Below the pieces are notes generated by a model. The model had not been told where the DNA came from and ran no database searches. It worked only from the letters and a program-made list of their open reading frames with translations. A DNA stretch of 64,000 bases from Stenocarpella maydis (Eukaryota; Ascomycota; Sordariomycetes; Diaporthales; Diaporthaceae), in NCBI GenBank assembly GCA_002270565.1, contig NQMI01000016.1, positions 544,432 through 608,431 on the forward strand, in the 5' to 3' direction. Made by a program: the position numbers and the translations under genes. This document shows positions 10,901 through 24,343 of this stretch, in pieces. Positions within the stretch are counted from its first letter, which is position 1. The number at the start of each line of letters is the position of its first letter.

Positions 10901-13657
10901 GAACTGAAGGCCGCCGTTCAGGTCCGCCATGACGGGCTCCATCTGACACAAGTCGACGATTTGAGGCGACATCAGGCCAAGCAAGTTGAAGGCCATCTCC
11001 TGCTGGGAGAAGGTGCGGACACCCAGCTTTTCAACACCCTCAGCCACGACGTTGTTGGCCGACATGAGGCCAGTGCCACGGGTCCAGCCAATGATGGCGC
11101 CGCAGATGGTGAGGTAGGTGCCCCAGTCCTCGGCATGCCATCGGTTGAACAGCGTCTCGAGGGCCAGCTTGGACTCGGAATAGAGACCGTCGCTGCCGAA
11201 GGTGCCGTGGTTAGGAGAGAGAGGAAGCATGACTTGCGCAGGGCGAGTCTCAAAGCCCCGGGTAGCCTTCTGCGTCTTGACGGCACCAAGCATACGCAGC
11301 AGGTTGGTTAGCATGATACGGTGGGCCAATTCGGACCTCGAGTCGATGCTGTCAATCTGGCGACCATTCTCAGGGATGGCAGCGAAGGGAATGATAAAGT
11401 CGAGGTCCCAGCCGAGACCAGTCTTTGGGTCGTAGATGTACTCAATCAGAGCCTCCACATCTTGCTTGCTGCCCTGGTTGAAGGGCACAACGACAAGCTG
11501 GGATCCGCGGGCGCCGTAGTGAGCATACATGGACTGGTAGAACTCCGTCACCTCTCGCGAGAAGCGGCTCGTCGTGACAATGACGTGGGCGCCGCCGCTG
11601 ATAAGTCCTTGCAGAACCTCTGCTCCGATTGACCCAGCACCAGCGCCTGTCATGAGCGCGTACTTGCCAGCGTAGCTAATACCATCCCTGGCACCGCGCT
11701 CGAGGCAGTCAAGGTAGACGTTGCTGAGCCTCTTGCTGTATTCCCACCCGTGCATTGCCTTTTGCTTCAGGTGCAGGAAGGGGATGGCCTCCATCTTCCC
11801 CTTAGGCTTGGCCACCTTCTTGGCGAGCAGGCCGGGCTTACCATCATCCTTGAGAATCTGGCTTTCGTTCATGTTCAGTGATCGGATCACATCGCTGTAC
11901 AGAGTCTTGATCTCAAGCTGGGAGCCCTTGGACATCTTGTGCTGTGCCTTGATCATCTTGTACAGACGGCCGAGATCGCCTTGAACCTTGGACCGGTTTC
12001 CGTACTCGGAGATTTTGCCACCCTCAGCCATCTGCTGCACGTAGTGCTCAAGCTTGCGGCAGCTCTGCCGGGGAACTTCCTCATAGCTGAGGTTGCCGCG
12101 AGCATCGATGGTGGTGTGGGGACCGGTGGGAAAGTTGACGTCCTTGTAGGCAGGGTCGACCGTCAGGGCGTCCCGACAGTTCTCAAGAAGCTGTGTTGCC
12201 AGCTCTTTTGCCAGCTTGTAGGTCTCGCCGCGCTCTGTTGGGCAGTTGTCGATATGGTACTGCATGAACTCAAGGAGTGTTGGGTTTGATTTGCTCATCA
12301 GACGGATACACTGGCTCACAATCTCACGGTCGACAACCTGGAGCCGACCAAAGATAATGTCGAAGTACATGGTCAAGGCGTCTTGGCGAGCCCAGTTCCA
12401 CGACGAATCGTAAGTCCTCGCCTTGAGTGGGTTGAAAGCCGGCTCGATGCCAGCGGCGTAGAAGTCGCCATGCTCCGCACTCCACAGATCTAGCTGGGCC
12501 TGGAGAACCTTGCTCGACTTCTGTTCGTTGATGAAGGCCTTGTCTCCAGCACGCAGGTCGAGTTTGAGGTAGCGGGCAAGCAGCTCAAGCTGCTGCTTGA
12601 AGAGCGCCCTCTGGTCCTTGGTGAGGGCGTCAATGGCTGCGGGGTCCATCATCATGCCACCACCGCCGGCGGCGGGCCCAGCAGCCGCAGCAGTGGTGAG
12701 ACTGATGCCGGCATTGGAAGCATACTTCTGCGCAACGTCATCCAGGAAAGCCTTTGCGTCAGCCTCGGAGCCAAGCCTCGATGGTGGCTCCATGGTTATA
12801 GCAAGCAGCAACACGCCATCCTGGCGGCCCGAGGCCAGGCCCCAGCGGGACTCGAGGTATTTCCTGGCTGCTGTGGCGTTGAAACCACCGGGCATCTTGG
12901 AAGAAATCAGACGGGCAATAAGGGCCTGGGTCTGCTTGCCCAGGTTGCCGTCGAAAGTGGCCTGCATGGACGCTCCAAGCTCGTCCAAAGGTGTGTCCTC
13001 GGGCTTCTCTGGTGTAGAGCCGAACTCTTTTCCTAGATCGCCCAGAATTTCGTTTTGGAGGGTAGACTTGCCTGCAATGAGCCAACATTAGCCTCGTGGT
13101 CTCTTTGTCGGTTTCTTGAAGGCATCTTCCGAAAACTTACCACCAACAAGATCCTTGATGGCCTTGCTCAGAGGGATCTCAGCGAATGGCTTCTTCAGCT
13201 TCTGTGCAATAAGGGCCCGCACAATGTCCATAGCGGAGACGGGCACGTCTGGGACAGCGGCAGCAGGACCAGCACTCGGCGCCGGGGCAGCCGCGGGAGC
13301 AGCGGCGGCGGCAGCGGCAGGTGCTGATGCACCGCTCGAGCTGGCTGCTGGTGTGGGCTCTGGCTCCTCCTCGACTGGGTCCACATCATAGTAGATCTCC
13401 TTTGCGTCCTTGTTGTAGCAGAGGATCTGACGCTGTACTGATTTTGCGGCATCAAAAGCTTCGTACTTTGATGCGAGGGTCCTCTTGGCCATCACGCCGA
13501 GAGTATCAGCAGGACCGACCTCGACGATCCGCTCAGCGGTCTTCTCGGCGAGGAAGACATCTTGAGTTTCGATCCACCTCACGGGAGAGGCAAACTGGTA
13601 TGCAAGGAGCTCGACGAGGAGCGTGTGTGCGAGTTCTTGCTCAACTTCGGGCCTCAT
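7961..13657 (-). CDS. FAS2: Fatty acid synthase subunit alpha
   Basis: Three exons on the minus strand: 13657-13141, 13071-8135 and 8074-7961, giving 1855 aa, the usual length. Introns are 69 and 60 bp (GTAAGT donors; TTGCAG and GATGTAG acceptors). Order of parts: N-terminal MPT fragment ([17 protein letters not shown] start, typical of the family); an Ala/Pro-rich linker (about 105-145); ACP with phosphopantetheine Ser175 in [10 protein letters not shown]; ketoreductase with TGAGAGSIG near residue 650; ketosynthase with Cys1269 in GACATAVES; and C-terminal phosphopantetheinyl transferase (about 1740-1855) with [11 protein letters not shown] and WSAKEAVFK. The subunit condenses and reduces acyl-ACP, and its own PPT domain activates the ACP. 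It forms the cytosolic alpha6-beta6 barrel with FAS1, which is encoded divergently next door. No frame breaks were seen, and all catalytic motifs inspected are intact. Confidence 0.98.
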
Positions 13658-13749
13658 CTTGATGGCAGTAGGCTGGCTGACTTCGGCGTATGGGAAAAAG
13701 GGACGTGTCGCGCGGGAGAAGAATGCTCAAGAGTCGATATCGGGTATCT

Positions 13750-14206
13750 TGGGAAGAATTAGACTTTTTTAGCGAGGCAATGCCAGGGGTGTTAGGATGG
13801 CTGCTGCTCTCGAGGAGACCCGGGAGAGAATTCTTGGAGTGATTGGTTCGGAGGATCTTCTGCAGGTGCACACAGATGTAGCTGGACACAGCGGCCTGGA
13901 GGTCAGAAAGGGAGGGTGGGAGGAAGAGGGAGAAGTGAGGCGAGTGTAGAGAGAGCCTGATGTGGTGGAAGTGAGGTAGAGGCAGGGGAGAGACGGGGAA
14001 GCTGTGGTCGTCGAAGTGGAGGGGGTGTGGGTAATGAAGGGAGGAGGGACCCAGGTCTAAAGGAAGAAGTCGACCCTTGCGGCGGCGGCGGCGTTGTTGG
14101 TTACTACCAAGACTAAGGAGTATTCGAGCAGTGGGTGTTGTGGTTCTGCGTGGAGTGGGAAGGGCCGGCAACGGGTGAATTAACGATGTGACAGTCAACA
14201 ACTTAC
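13750..14206 (-). other. Possible FAS2 leader intron
   Basis: On the minus strand a GTAAGT donor sits at 14206. A GTCTAATTC branch-like site followed by CCCAAG near 13,750 could be the acceptor, leaving about 90 bp of leader before the FAS2 ATG. Only the consensus sites support this; the acceptor is a guess. Confidence 0.25.
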
Positions 14207-17200
14207 CGGGTTCATGCGGTCCCAAATTTCCTCCTCCTTCTGCCCGTCTGAGATTTACCTAGATACTTCCAGGCCACCGGAAGCGTCCCTGTCAAGACAA
14301 TGCAAGGCCAGCAAAAAGTTGGTGGACGAGGTATGCGTTGTTGGGCCTTGGGAAGGAACAATCCTTGAAAGCGTTGGGGGTAGCCAGAAAGCGCAGCAAA
14401 GTTCCGAGTCTCACAGCAATACCCGGTGCGGCGGGTGGTGGCGCGTGTGTACCTGGTACATCTACATTTGCACGGTACATAGCACGTCCTCTCTCCAATG
14501 ACACCTGGGCTCTCTCACTTTTTTTTCGTGGGGTGGGAGGGGGTGGTCGACATGCACCCCTGTCAGCCTTGTTTTAGTCGATACCCCAGTCCTTGGGCGA
14601 TGGGGGAGAGGAGAGACCGGTTGACGTGTGTGGCCCCCCACTGTTCCCTTCTCTCCCAGTGTAGGTGAGTGATGAGTGCATGCAGTACAACCCCATCCGT
14701 TTTCTGCCGTTGCAATGCTCGCAACGAACCACCACGACCGGCCCGTCAACCACCACTGCCCCTTGGCCCATTGGCGATGGCGCATGGCGTCGTCTTTCCA
14801 AGCTCGCACCCTCGACGGCTACATATCTCGCAGCTCGATAAGCTCAGCCAAGGCCGTTGGAGAGCCCTTTCTTTTTGCTGAGGATCTCCCAGGCGCACGT
14901 CAGAGCACTCGGCACCGCCCACTCATTCATTCTTTGTCAACGCGTTTCGCATCCCCAGCAAGATGCTCAACTCCATTTCTCCCTGCCGGTGAGATCTCGA
15001 GGCTCCGACCGAGGTGCTCGTATCTCCTGCACGGGGCTATGATTCACTCCGAGCTTCTGCCCTTCCACCTCTAAGTGGTAACATTTTGAGGCACGCACAA
15101 CGGTACATGTGTATCTACCACGGCTGTGGTGACGGGGCACACCCGCTTGTCTCGGGAGCTATGTCCATCTTGGGAGAGCTTTATCGATACTCCCTATCGT
15201 TATCGAACTGCATCAAAACCCATCATAGCTTCTGCCGCCCGCCAATGCGCCCGTTCGTCCGGGGCCGAGACCGCTTGGGGATTCGATACCTCCTCGGCCA
15301 GCTCTTTTCGTGGCCCATCAACACCATGGAGCCATTCGCCTGCCGCGGTGATCACCCATGCCGCCGTGCTGGTCTGCCGAGACGGGTGCCACCATGCCTC
15401 GATGCGACCCATTGACGGCTAGGCAGTCCATGCGGCTGTGGATTCAACACGGAGGCAGCTTCTTGTCGGGTCAACCACGCCGCTCTCGTTTCTATTTACC
15501 TACCTACCTACCTACGTACTCGGTACCTCGCCGGCCGCATGCGGTTCACCCACTTGCTCTGTACAGTGTACCACGAAGCCTCCCACCTGTCGCTTCTTGT
15601 CCTGCCCCGGAGACTTCCAGTCGACAGACCATGGTTCCCATGCACTGGGGGAAGCGGGTTCTCTATAAGCTTATTTTCACCCGCTGGCCTCGGTGGGCCC
15701 CATCCTCTTGAATTTAGGGTCTTCCTTCACTTGGGGTGTTCTCGAGTCGCGGTACACTGCTGAGCAGGGGCACCGAACTATCCCGCACATGGAGGGCACA
15801 CCATATTTTTTCACTGGCTTGTACTGAGCTTTTGATAGTTTGCTCTGGAGCCAGTGTCCCCCATCTAAGCAGTATGCTTGGAGGGATAGTCTACCGCCCA
15901 AGGATGTCATACAACTGCTGGACCAGGACCAGAATGATCAAATCGTTGGTGCATACGCGGCCGGGGGCAGAAACATAACACATGGGTTTTGCTAGGGTTC
16001 TGTCCAAGTTCAGTACCTGAACTTGTTCCCCGGATCTCCTCTCCATGACGGATTTCGACCTTTCAGTCTGCTAGGTGTTATGGCCAAGGGCGAGCTGTGA
16101 AACAGAATACTAACCTTGCTCCGTTCAACTGCCTAGGCAGATGGTAGGCCGACTTCATTTCATACCACGCCAACAAGAATCTGTGGCTGTCAGAGTACAT
16201 GGAGGCAGCAAGGCAGGTACCAGGTAGTGGAATAGCTCGTCGAGTGTGACGTGCAGAAAGGCTGATGTGCATAACTGTGCTACTGCGGTCTCTCCTTTAC
16301 CAGTGAAGTGCAAATTGAGCTGTTGACTAGTATGTCGCGGGATTTCTGACATGGCTAATTAAAGAGCTTAGGGTGGGATTTTGGGTTTCGCAGCTGCAGG
16401 CCCTGCGGTGGTCTATTCCTGGAAGAGAAGACCAATTGATAATTGCTGCGAGAATTGCGGCATCAACTGCGAGTCGCCCGTATGGCGTTGCTCGGGAATC
16501 AACTCGTCGGAATATACTATGTGCCGGATTCAAAAAGGCGCCGTCGAGGCATCCATGGGCTATGATGCCCCCCCTGTAAAGGTTGCGTTGCAGCCCGCCC
16601 GCTGGTGGCCCTTCCGTCGAGCCGGGGATTTCTTTTTCGGATGGGGTTCATCACCACGACGATAAAGCCATTGGCGCAAGTACCGGTACATCCCAATGGA
16701 TGACGCTTGTGTGGGCCCCCCTGCACCAGTCAGATTAAGGATTAAGGGCGGCAGACGCTGCTTCTCTCTTTATCGATACCCTTGGGAAGGCGGTGAAGGC
16801 TACAACAGCCCAGGGCGAAGCGATTGTTCTAATAATGTGTCTGTCTGTCTGTCTACAATGAGAGGACGCCACACGCGAAGTTTTAATTTCCTTCTGGCAC
16901 GTAGGGGATGTGATTTGTACATGTGTTTGTGTTCGTATACCCAGAATAGATATGGAAACCCAAGCAATGACGGTGCAGCCCTCTTCCCGAACCCCGGTGT
17001 CTTACTTAGTGTCTAGCCAGTCAAGCTACCCAGCAACCAGGAAGGAGGGGCCCTGGTGATCTTTGGGGCAAAAACGGCAGAACGGCAGGCAGGAACGTGG
17101 GAAAAAAGTTCGCGTGGGGCCAGGGTCCCCCGCGTCGCAGTTGAGCACACCCCCCCTGGCAAAAATGGCAAGCATCCCTGCAACTCACCTCTCAAGGCGA

Positions 17201-17851
17201 GGACTGCCAGGACGAGTTTGTTGGGAATCGAAATTGAATTGGGTGGATTGGTTCAACATACCAGCAGGCATACCATACCACTCACTTCCTTGCCGTACAG
17301 CCCGTCTTGATTTGATGCCGCAAGGCTAGCTAGTGTAGCTAAGCAGAGGACCAAGGGAATCAATCTGTTGTTGATGGGTCGGCATTACTGATCGGCCTTC
17401 CGCTCGTCCTTGCTCAAGGTTGTTGGTCGGAACAAGAAGCCCTTGCTCAAGGAGGGGAAAAGAGAAAAAGAAGTCGACGAGCAGCAACAAGACGACTTCC
17501 GGGCCACCACACCTTTGCAGCTTCTTCTCTCCTTCATCCTCCCTCCCCAGTCGATAACTTTGGACCCAACCCCCTCCCCCTTCCTGCGTCCAAGTCGCAA
17601 CCACAATATCTGCTTGCACTCCTGATCCATCTATCGTCTTCTCGACCATCTACTATCTAGTCCTTCCCTCCTCCTCCTCCCACCAACACCAACTCCCGCC
17701 ACCTCTTCGGCCCCAATCAAGTGCGCCAACATCTTCGCTTCGTGTGGCCTACAGCCTTCTTCCCACTGTTGTCTCCACCGCGATAGAGTTCCTGCACTCG
17801 CTGCTCTTGACTGAGTATTTCGAGTATCTTCGAGACGAAGAGACACAAGTT

Positions 17852-17931
17852 GTAAGCTGCCTGCCCCTTGCGCCGACCTCAGAGCTTTCCACCACACCCT
17901 GGGATTTGTTGCTGACTGCTGCCTACGACAG
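17852..17931 (+). other. Probable FAS1 leader intron
   Basis: A GTAAGC donor at 17852, a TTGCTGACTGC branch-type sequence and a CGACAG acceptor ending at 17931 define an 80-bp intron 39 bp before the FAS1 ATG. Size and sites match coding introns in this window. Transcript data would settle it. Confidence 0.5.
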
Positions 17932-17970
17932 GATATCCATAGAGCTCATAGACGATACCCTTTTCCCACC

Positions 17971-20900
17971 ATGTACGGCACCGGAACTGGCGCCCAGACG
18001 GGCGTGTCGACCCCTCGGTCTTCCGCCTCCCTCCGACCTCTGACCTTGTCCCACGGCACTCTTGAGACTTCTTTCCTCATCCCGACAAGCCTCCACTTCC
18101 ACGCCCTCCAACTAAAAGACCGCTTCAGCGCCAGTCTTCCACCACCAACCGACGAGCTCGCCCAAGATGATGAGCCGTCTTCCACTCCCGAGCTGGTAGC
18201 CAGGTACATGGGCTTCATTGCCCAAGACGTCGAGAGGGGCGAGGATGACGCCCAGGGCTCTTACGAGGAAGTCCTCAAGCTGATCCTCAACGAATTCGAG
18301 CGGGCCTTCCTCCGCGGCAACGATGTCCACGTCTTGGTTGCAACCCTGCCCGGCATCGAGTCAAAGAAGTCCGGGGTCCTCCGCAGCTACTACGCCGCAA
18401 GGTCGGTCCTGAACAGGGCTGTCCGCCCGCACCAGTCTGCGCTCTTCCGCGCGGCCGAGGAGGGCGATGCCTCCATCTATAACATTTTTGGAGGCCAGGG
18501 CAACATCGAAGAATACTTCGAGGAGCTGCGGGAGCTGTGGCAGACCTACCCCTCGTTCGTCGGGGACCTCATCCTGACCGCTGCCGAGCAGCTGCAGACT
18601 CTGGCCAACAACCCCTCGGCGGAGAAGCTGTTTACCAAGGGTCTGGATATCATGAACTGGCTGCAACATCCAGAAGCCACCCCAGACGTCGAGTACCTGA
18701 TCACCGCTCCTGTGAGCTTCCCCCTGATCGGTCTTGTTCAGCTGGCGCATTACGAGGTCACCTGCAAGACACTCGGAATACACCCTGGCACCCTGAGGGA
18801 ACGGATCAGTGGCACCACCGGTCACTCCCAGGGTGTCGTGATGGCAGCTGCCACCGCTGCGGCTGACTCCTGGGAGACTTGGCCAGAAATCGTCAAGTCT
18901 GCCCTCTCGATCCTCTTCTGGATCGGCGCCCGCAGCCAGCAGACCTTTCCCCGGACCTCCATGACGCCGTCCGTGCTGCAAGACTCGGTCGAGAGCGGCG
19001 AGGGAACGCCCACGCCCATGCTGAGCATCCGTGACCTCTCGCAAGACCAGGTCCAGACGCACATTGACGCAACCAACAAGTATCTGCCCGCCGACAGACA
19101 CATCGCCATTTCTCTCATCAACAGCCCTCGCAACATGGTCGTGACGGGACCTCCCATGTCCTTGTACGGTCTCAACTTGCAGCTCCGAAAAGTCAAGGCC
19201 CCCACCGGTCTTGACCAGACCCGAGTCCCACACACTCAGCGGAAGGTCCGCTTCGTCAACCGATTCCTGCCCATTACTGCTCCCTTCCACAGCAAGTACC
19301 TCGCCGATGCGACAGCTTTGATCGACGAGGATCTCAAGGACATCAAGATCGATGCCGAGTCACTTGCCATCCCCGTCTACGACACCAACACCGGCAAGGA
19401 TCTCCGTCAGGAAATCAAGGGCAACGTTGTCCCAACACTGGTTCGCCTAATCACTCGCGACACCGTCAACTGGGAGAAGGCAACGGTCTTCGAGAAGGCC
19501 ACCCACGTGCTGGATTTTGGCCCGGGCGGTGTGTCCGGCCTCGGTATTCTCACCAGCCGTAACAAGGAGGGCACCGGTGTCCGCGTCATCCTCGCTGGCA
19601 CCGTTAGCGGATCAGCCAGCGATGTCGGCTATAAACCCGAGATCTTTGACCGTGACGAGGAGCATGCTGTCAAGTATGCTATCGACTGGGTCAAGGAGTA
19701 CGGCCCCAGGCTGATAAAGAACTCTAACGGGCAGACCTTCGTCGACACCAAGATGAGCAGACTTCTTGGCCTCCCTCCCGTCATGGTTGCCGGCATGACC
19801 CCTTGCACGGTGCCATGGGACTTTGTCGCTGCCACCATGCAAGCTGGGTACCACATCGAGCTTGCTGGAGGTGGCTACTTCGACCCTACGATGATGACCG
19901 CCGCGCTTCAGAACATCGAGAAGGCCATTCCTGCTGGTCGTGGTATCGGTGTGAACCTCATTTATGTCAACCCGAGAGCCATGGCATGGCAGATCCCCAT
20001 GCTCGGCCGGCTGAGGGCCGAGGGCGTCCCAATCGAGGGTCTCACCATCGGCGCCGGTGTTCCTTCCATCGAGGTCGCCCAGGAGTACATCGAGACTCTC
20101 GGCCTGAAGCACATCTCCTTCAAGCCTGGCTCTTCTGATGCGATCCAGGCCGTCATCAACATCGCCAAGGCGAACCCAACATTCCCTGTCATGCTTCAGT
20201 GGACTGGCGGCCGTGGCGGTGGCCACCACTCGTTTGAGGACTTCCACTACCCGATCCTGCAGATGTACGGCAGGATCCGTCGCCAAGAGAACATCATCCT
20301 CGTTGCTGGCAGTGGTTTCGGCGGTGCCGAGGACACTTACCCCTATATTACTGGAGAGTGGTCCAAGAAGTTTGGCTATCCCCCGATGCCTTACGACGGA
20401 TGCCTCTTCGGTAGCAGAATGATGGTGGCCAAGGAGGCGCATACTAGCAAGGACGCCAAGAAGGCCATCGTTGAGGCCGAAGGTGTTGATGACAGCGAGT
20501 GGGAGAAGACATACCAGGCTCCCACCGGTGGTGTTCTCACCGTCCGCTCTGAGATGGGTGAGCCCATCCACAAGCTTGCCACTCGTGGTGTCAGGTTCTG
20601 GGCCGAGATGGATCAAAAGATCTTCAGCCTGCCCAAGGAGAAGCGTGTCGCCGAACTTAAGAAGAACCGCTCCTACATCATCAAGAAGCTCAACGAAGAC
20701 TTCCAGAAGGTCTGGTTCGGCAAGAACACAGCTGGCGAGCCTGTCGACCTCGACGACATGACCTACGGCGAGGTCGTGCGCAGATTGGTTGAGCTTCTGT
20801 ACGTGAAGCACCAGTCCCGCTGGATCGACCCCACTTTCACCAAGTTGACTGGAGATTTCATCCACCGTGTCGAGGAGCGCTTCACGCCCACGACGGGCAA

Positions 20901-23900
20901 GCCGTCGCTTCTGCAGAGCTACTCCGAGCTTGCTGAGCCATACTCCGCTGTCGAGAAGATCCTCTCCCACTACCCTGAGGCCGACAAGCAGATCATCAAT
21001 GCCCAGGATGTCCAGTACTTCTTGAACTTGTGCATGAACCCGTTCCAGAAGCCAGTAACCTTCGTGCCAGTCTTGGACGATAACTTCGAATTTTACTTCA
21101 AGAAGGATTCGCTCTGGCAATCTGAGGATCTAGATGCCGTCATCGGCCAGGACGTCGGTCGGACGTGTATCCTGCAAGGACCAACGGCGGTCAAATACTC
21201 CAAGATTGTCGATGAGCCTATCAAGCAGATCCTCGACGGCATCCACAACGGTCACATCAGCTACTTGACCCGCGACATGTACCAGAATGATTCAACCAAG
21301 ATTCCAGTCGTCGAGTACTTTGGTGGCAAGCTTGTTGAGTCCGAGATTCCTATCGACTCTGAGGGTGTCACAGTCTCATATGACCACAACAAGAACACTT
21401 ATCGCGTCTCCAACTCGCCTTCGGCAGTGCTGCCCTCGGTCGAGGATTGGCTTGCACTTCTCGCCGGACCCAAGCGTTCTTGGCGCCACGCTCTCCTCTT
21501 GTCCGAGGTCGTCGTGCAGGGTCAGAAGTACCAGACCAACCCTATGAAGCGCATCTTTGCTCCCGCTCGTGGACTGTATGTTGAGATTCTGTACCCAAAC
21601 ACCCCAGGCAAGACAACTATCGTTGTCAGGGAGCAGCCTCGCCACAACCAGTACGTGGACGTCATTGAGGTCAAGATGACCGCAAACAACAAGATTGTGG
21701 TCAACATGGTTAAGGATACAACGGCCCTTGGCAAACCAGTCGCGCTCCCTCTCGAGTTCATCTACCACCCCGAGGCTGGCTACGCACCCATCCACGAAGT
21801 CATGGAGGGTCGTAATGACCGCATCAAAGAGTTCTACTGGCGAGCCTGGTTCGGTGACGAGACCTTGGACCTCGACGCCCTTGTTACTGGCAGGTTTGAT
21901 GGTGGCAAAGCAACCGTCACGAGTGAAGCCATCAACGACTTCGCGCATGCTGTTGGCAACCACGGCGAAGCTTTCATTGACCGACCGGGCAAGATCATGT
22001 ACGCGCCCATGGATTTCGCCATTGTCGTCGGGTGGAAGGCTATCACCAAGCCCATCTTCCCTCGTACCATCGACGGTGACCTGCTGAAGCTCGTCCACCT
22101 GTCAAACGAATTCCGCATGATGCCCGGTGCCGAGCCTCTTAGGAAGGGGGACCAATTGACTACCACTGCTCGGGTCAATGCTGTTATCAACCAGGATTCT
22201 GGAAAGATGGTCGAGGTCTGTGGTACCATTGAACGTGATGGCGAGGCTGTCATGGAGGTGACATCTCAGTTCCTCTACCGGGGTACCTACACCGACTTTG
22301 AGAACACATTCCAGCGCAAGACAGAGACGCCCATGCAGATGCACCTGGCTACGGCCAAGGATGTCGCTGTCCTCAAGTCTAAGGAGTGGTTCCAAGTTGA
22401 TGATAAGGCCATTAACCTCGACCTGCATGGTAAGGTCTTGACTTTCCGCCTGGAGTCGCTCGTCCGTTACAAGACAAAGACCACCTATAGCAGCGTCGAG
22501 ACCCGCGGTCAGGTGCTCCTTGAGCTTCCGACCAAGGAGATTGTTCAGGTTGCATCTGTTGACTACTCCTCGGGCGAGTCGCATGGTAACCCAGTCATCG
22601 ACTACCTCCAGCGCAACGGAGCATCCATCGAGCAGCCTGTCATGTTCGAGAACCCGATTCCCCTGAGCGGAAAAACACCCCTGCAACTCAGGGCTCCCGC
22701 GTCCAACGAGGGTTATGCCCGTGTCTCCGGCGACTACAACCCTATCCACGTTTCTCGAGTGTTTGCCAGCTATGCCAACTTGCCTGGGACCATCACGCAC
22801 GGCATGTACTCGAGCGCTGCCGTGCGGAGTCTCGTAGAGACGTGGGCGGCTGAGAACAACGTCGGGCGCGTCCGAAGCTTCCATGCTTCCCTTGTGGGCA
22901 TGGTGCTGCCCAACGACGAGATCCAAGTCAAGATGCAGCACGTGGGTATGGTGGCTGGGCGCAAGATCATCAAGGTCGAGGCCAGCAACAAGGAGACCGA
23001 AGACAAGGTTCTTCTTGGTGAGGCCGAGGTTGAGCAACCCATCACCGCCTACGTCTTCACCGGACAAGGCTCTCAGGAGCAAGGCATGGGTATGGATCTG
23101 TACAACAACAGCCCTGTGGCCAAGGAGGTCTGGGACCGCGCAGATAAGTATCTCATGGATACCTATGGTAAGTTCCTATGGGTCCTCCCATCGATCGCTA
23201 CTTCACATACTGACGAACCCAGGCTTTGCCATTACCAACATTGTCAAGAACAACCCCAAGGAGCTCACGATCCACTTCGGTGGGCCCCGCGGCAAGGCCA
23301 TCCGGGCAAACTACATGGCAATGACATTCGAGACGGTGGCAGCAGACGGCTCTATCAAGTCTGAGCGCATCTTCAACGAAATCAACGAGAGCACCCCGTC
23401 ATACACATACAAGTCGCCCGGCGGCCTCTTGTCTGCCACGCAGTTCACGCAGCCGGCCTTGACGCTCATGGAGAAGGCAAGCTTCGAGGACATGAAGGCG
23501 AAGGGTCTCGTGCCCCGAGACAACACGTTTGCCGGACATTCCCTTGGCGAGTATAGTGCTCTTGCTGCTCTGGCCGAAGTCATGCCAATCGAGTCCCTGG
23601 TCTCGGTCGTGTTCTACCGTGGTCTGACGATGCAAGTCGCTGTGGAGCGGGATGCATCTGGCCGCTCCAACTACTCCATGTGCGCTGTCAACCCCAGCCG
23701 TATCTCCAAGACCTTCAACGAGGATGCGCTGCGGTTCGTCGTTGCCAACATTGCCGAGGCGACTGGTTGGCTGTTGGAGATTGTCAACTTCAACATCGCT
23801 AACATGCAGTACGTGTGCGCCGGGGACCTGCGCGCCCTGGACACGCTGGGCTTCGTCTGCAACTTCCTGAAGGTGCAGAAGATCGACATCGAGAAGATGA

Positions 23901-24343
23901 TGGGCGAGATGTCCATCGAAGAGGTGAAGGGCCACCTGGTGCAGATTATCCAGGAGGGCGCATCTCAGACGGAGAACAAGCCAAAGCCCCTGGAGCTGGA
24001 GCGAGGGTTCGCCACGATTCCCCTCAAGGGCATCGATGTGCCGTTCCACTCGACCTTCTTGCGCAGCGGTGTCAAGCCGTTCCGGTCCTTCCTGCTCAAG
24101 AAGATCAACAAGACCACCATCGACCCGTCCAAGCTGGTGGGCAAGTACATCCCCAACGTTACGGCCAAGCCGTTTGCCCTGACCAAGGAGTACTTTGAGG
24201 ATGTGTACAAGTTGACCAACTCGCCTCGCATTGCCAATGTGCTGGCGAACTGGGACTCTTACCAGGGCGATGGCACCGGGCCATCCGAAGGTGTCAACGG
24301 CGCAACTAGTGTTAACGGCGTTAACGGCGTGTACTCGGACTAG
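17971..24343 (+). CDS. FAS1: Fatty acid synthase subunit beta
   Basis: Exons 17971-23167 and 23223-24343 are joined by a 55-bp intron (GTAAGT...CCCAG) and encode 2105 aa. Domain order: acetyltransferase with nucleophile Ser286 in GHSQGV; enoyl reductase (about 590-1110, FMN type, beginning near [11 protein letters not shown], with a [11 protein letters not shown] loop); a structural region; dehydratase with hot-dog fold and GDYNPIH (Asp1588, His1593); and malonyl/palmitoyl transferase (about 1690-2070, [10 protein letters not shown] then GHSLGEYS with Ser1839). It loads acetyl and malonyl groups, completes dehydration and enoyl reduction, and releases palmitoyl-CoA in the alpha6-beta6 complex with FAS2. 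The start (CCACCATGTACGG) gives the conserved fungal N-terminus [11 protein letters not shown]. The C-terminus ends in a short Asn/Gly/Val repeat ([14 protein letters not shown]), a variable tail. No lesions were seen. Confidence 0.98.

Larger units (their letters stand above)
13658..17970. promoter_or_regulatory. Shared FAS2-FAS1 intergenic region
   Basis: 4.3 kb separate the two divergent start codons with no supported gene between them. The flanks near both genes are C/T-rich on the coding strand, as in long fungal leaders. Three CCTCGG/CCGAGG hexamers occur at 15009-15014, 15292-15297 and 15688-15693. That hexamer is the known target of the FarA/FarB/CTF1 fatty-acid regulators, but a 6-mer in 4.3 kb is weak evidence. 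Simple repeats: (CTAC)n at about 15,496-15,516 and (TCTG)n at about 16,836-16,852. The span is long enough for two separate promoters. Confidence 0.55.

Noticed and set aside
8135..11311. A 1058-codon plus-strand frame opposite FAS2
   Set aside because: It is the antisense shadow of the strongly biased FAS2 coding frame; it has no domain and low-complexity Val/Leu/Asp content.
19612..21120. A 502-codon minus-strand frame opposite FAS1
   Set aside because: Antisense shadow of FAS1, with no recognisable domain.
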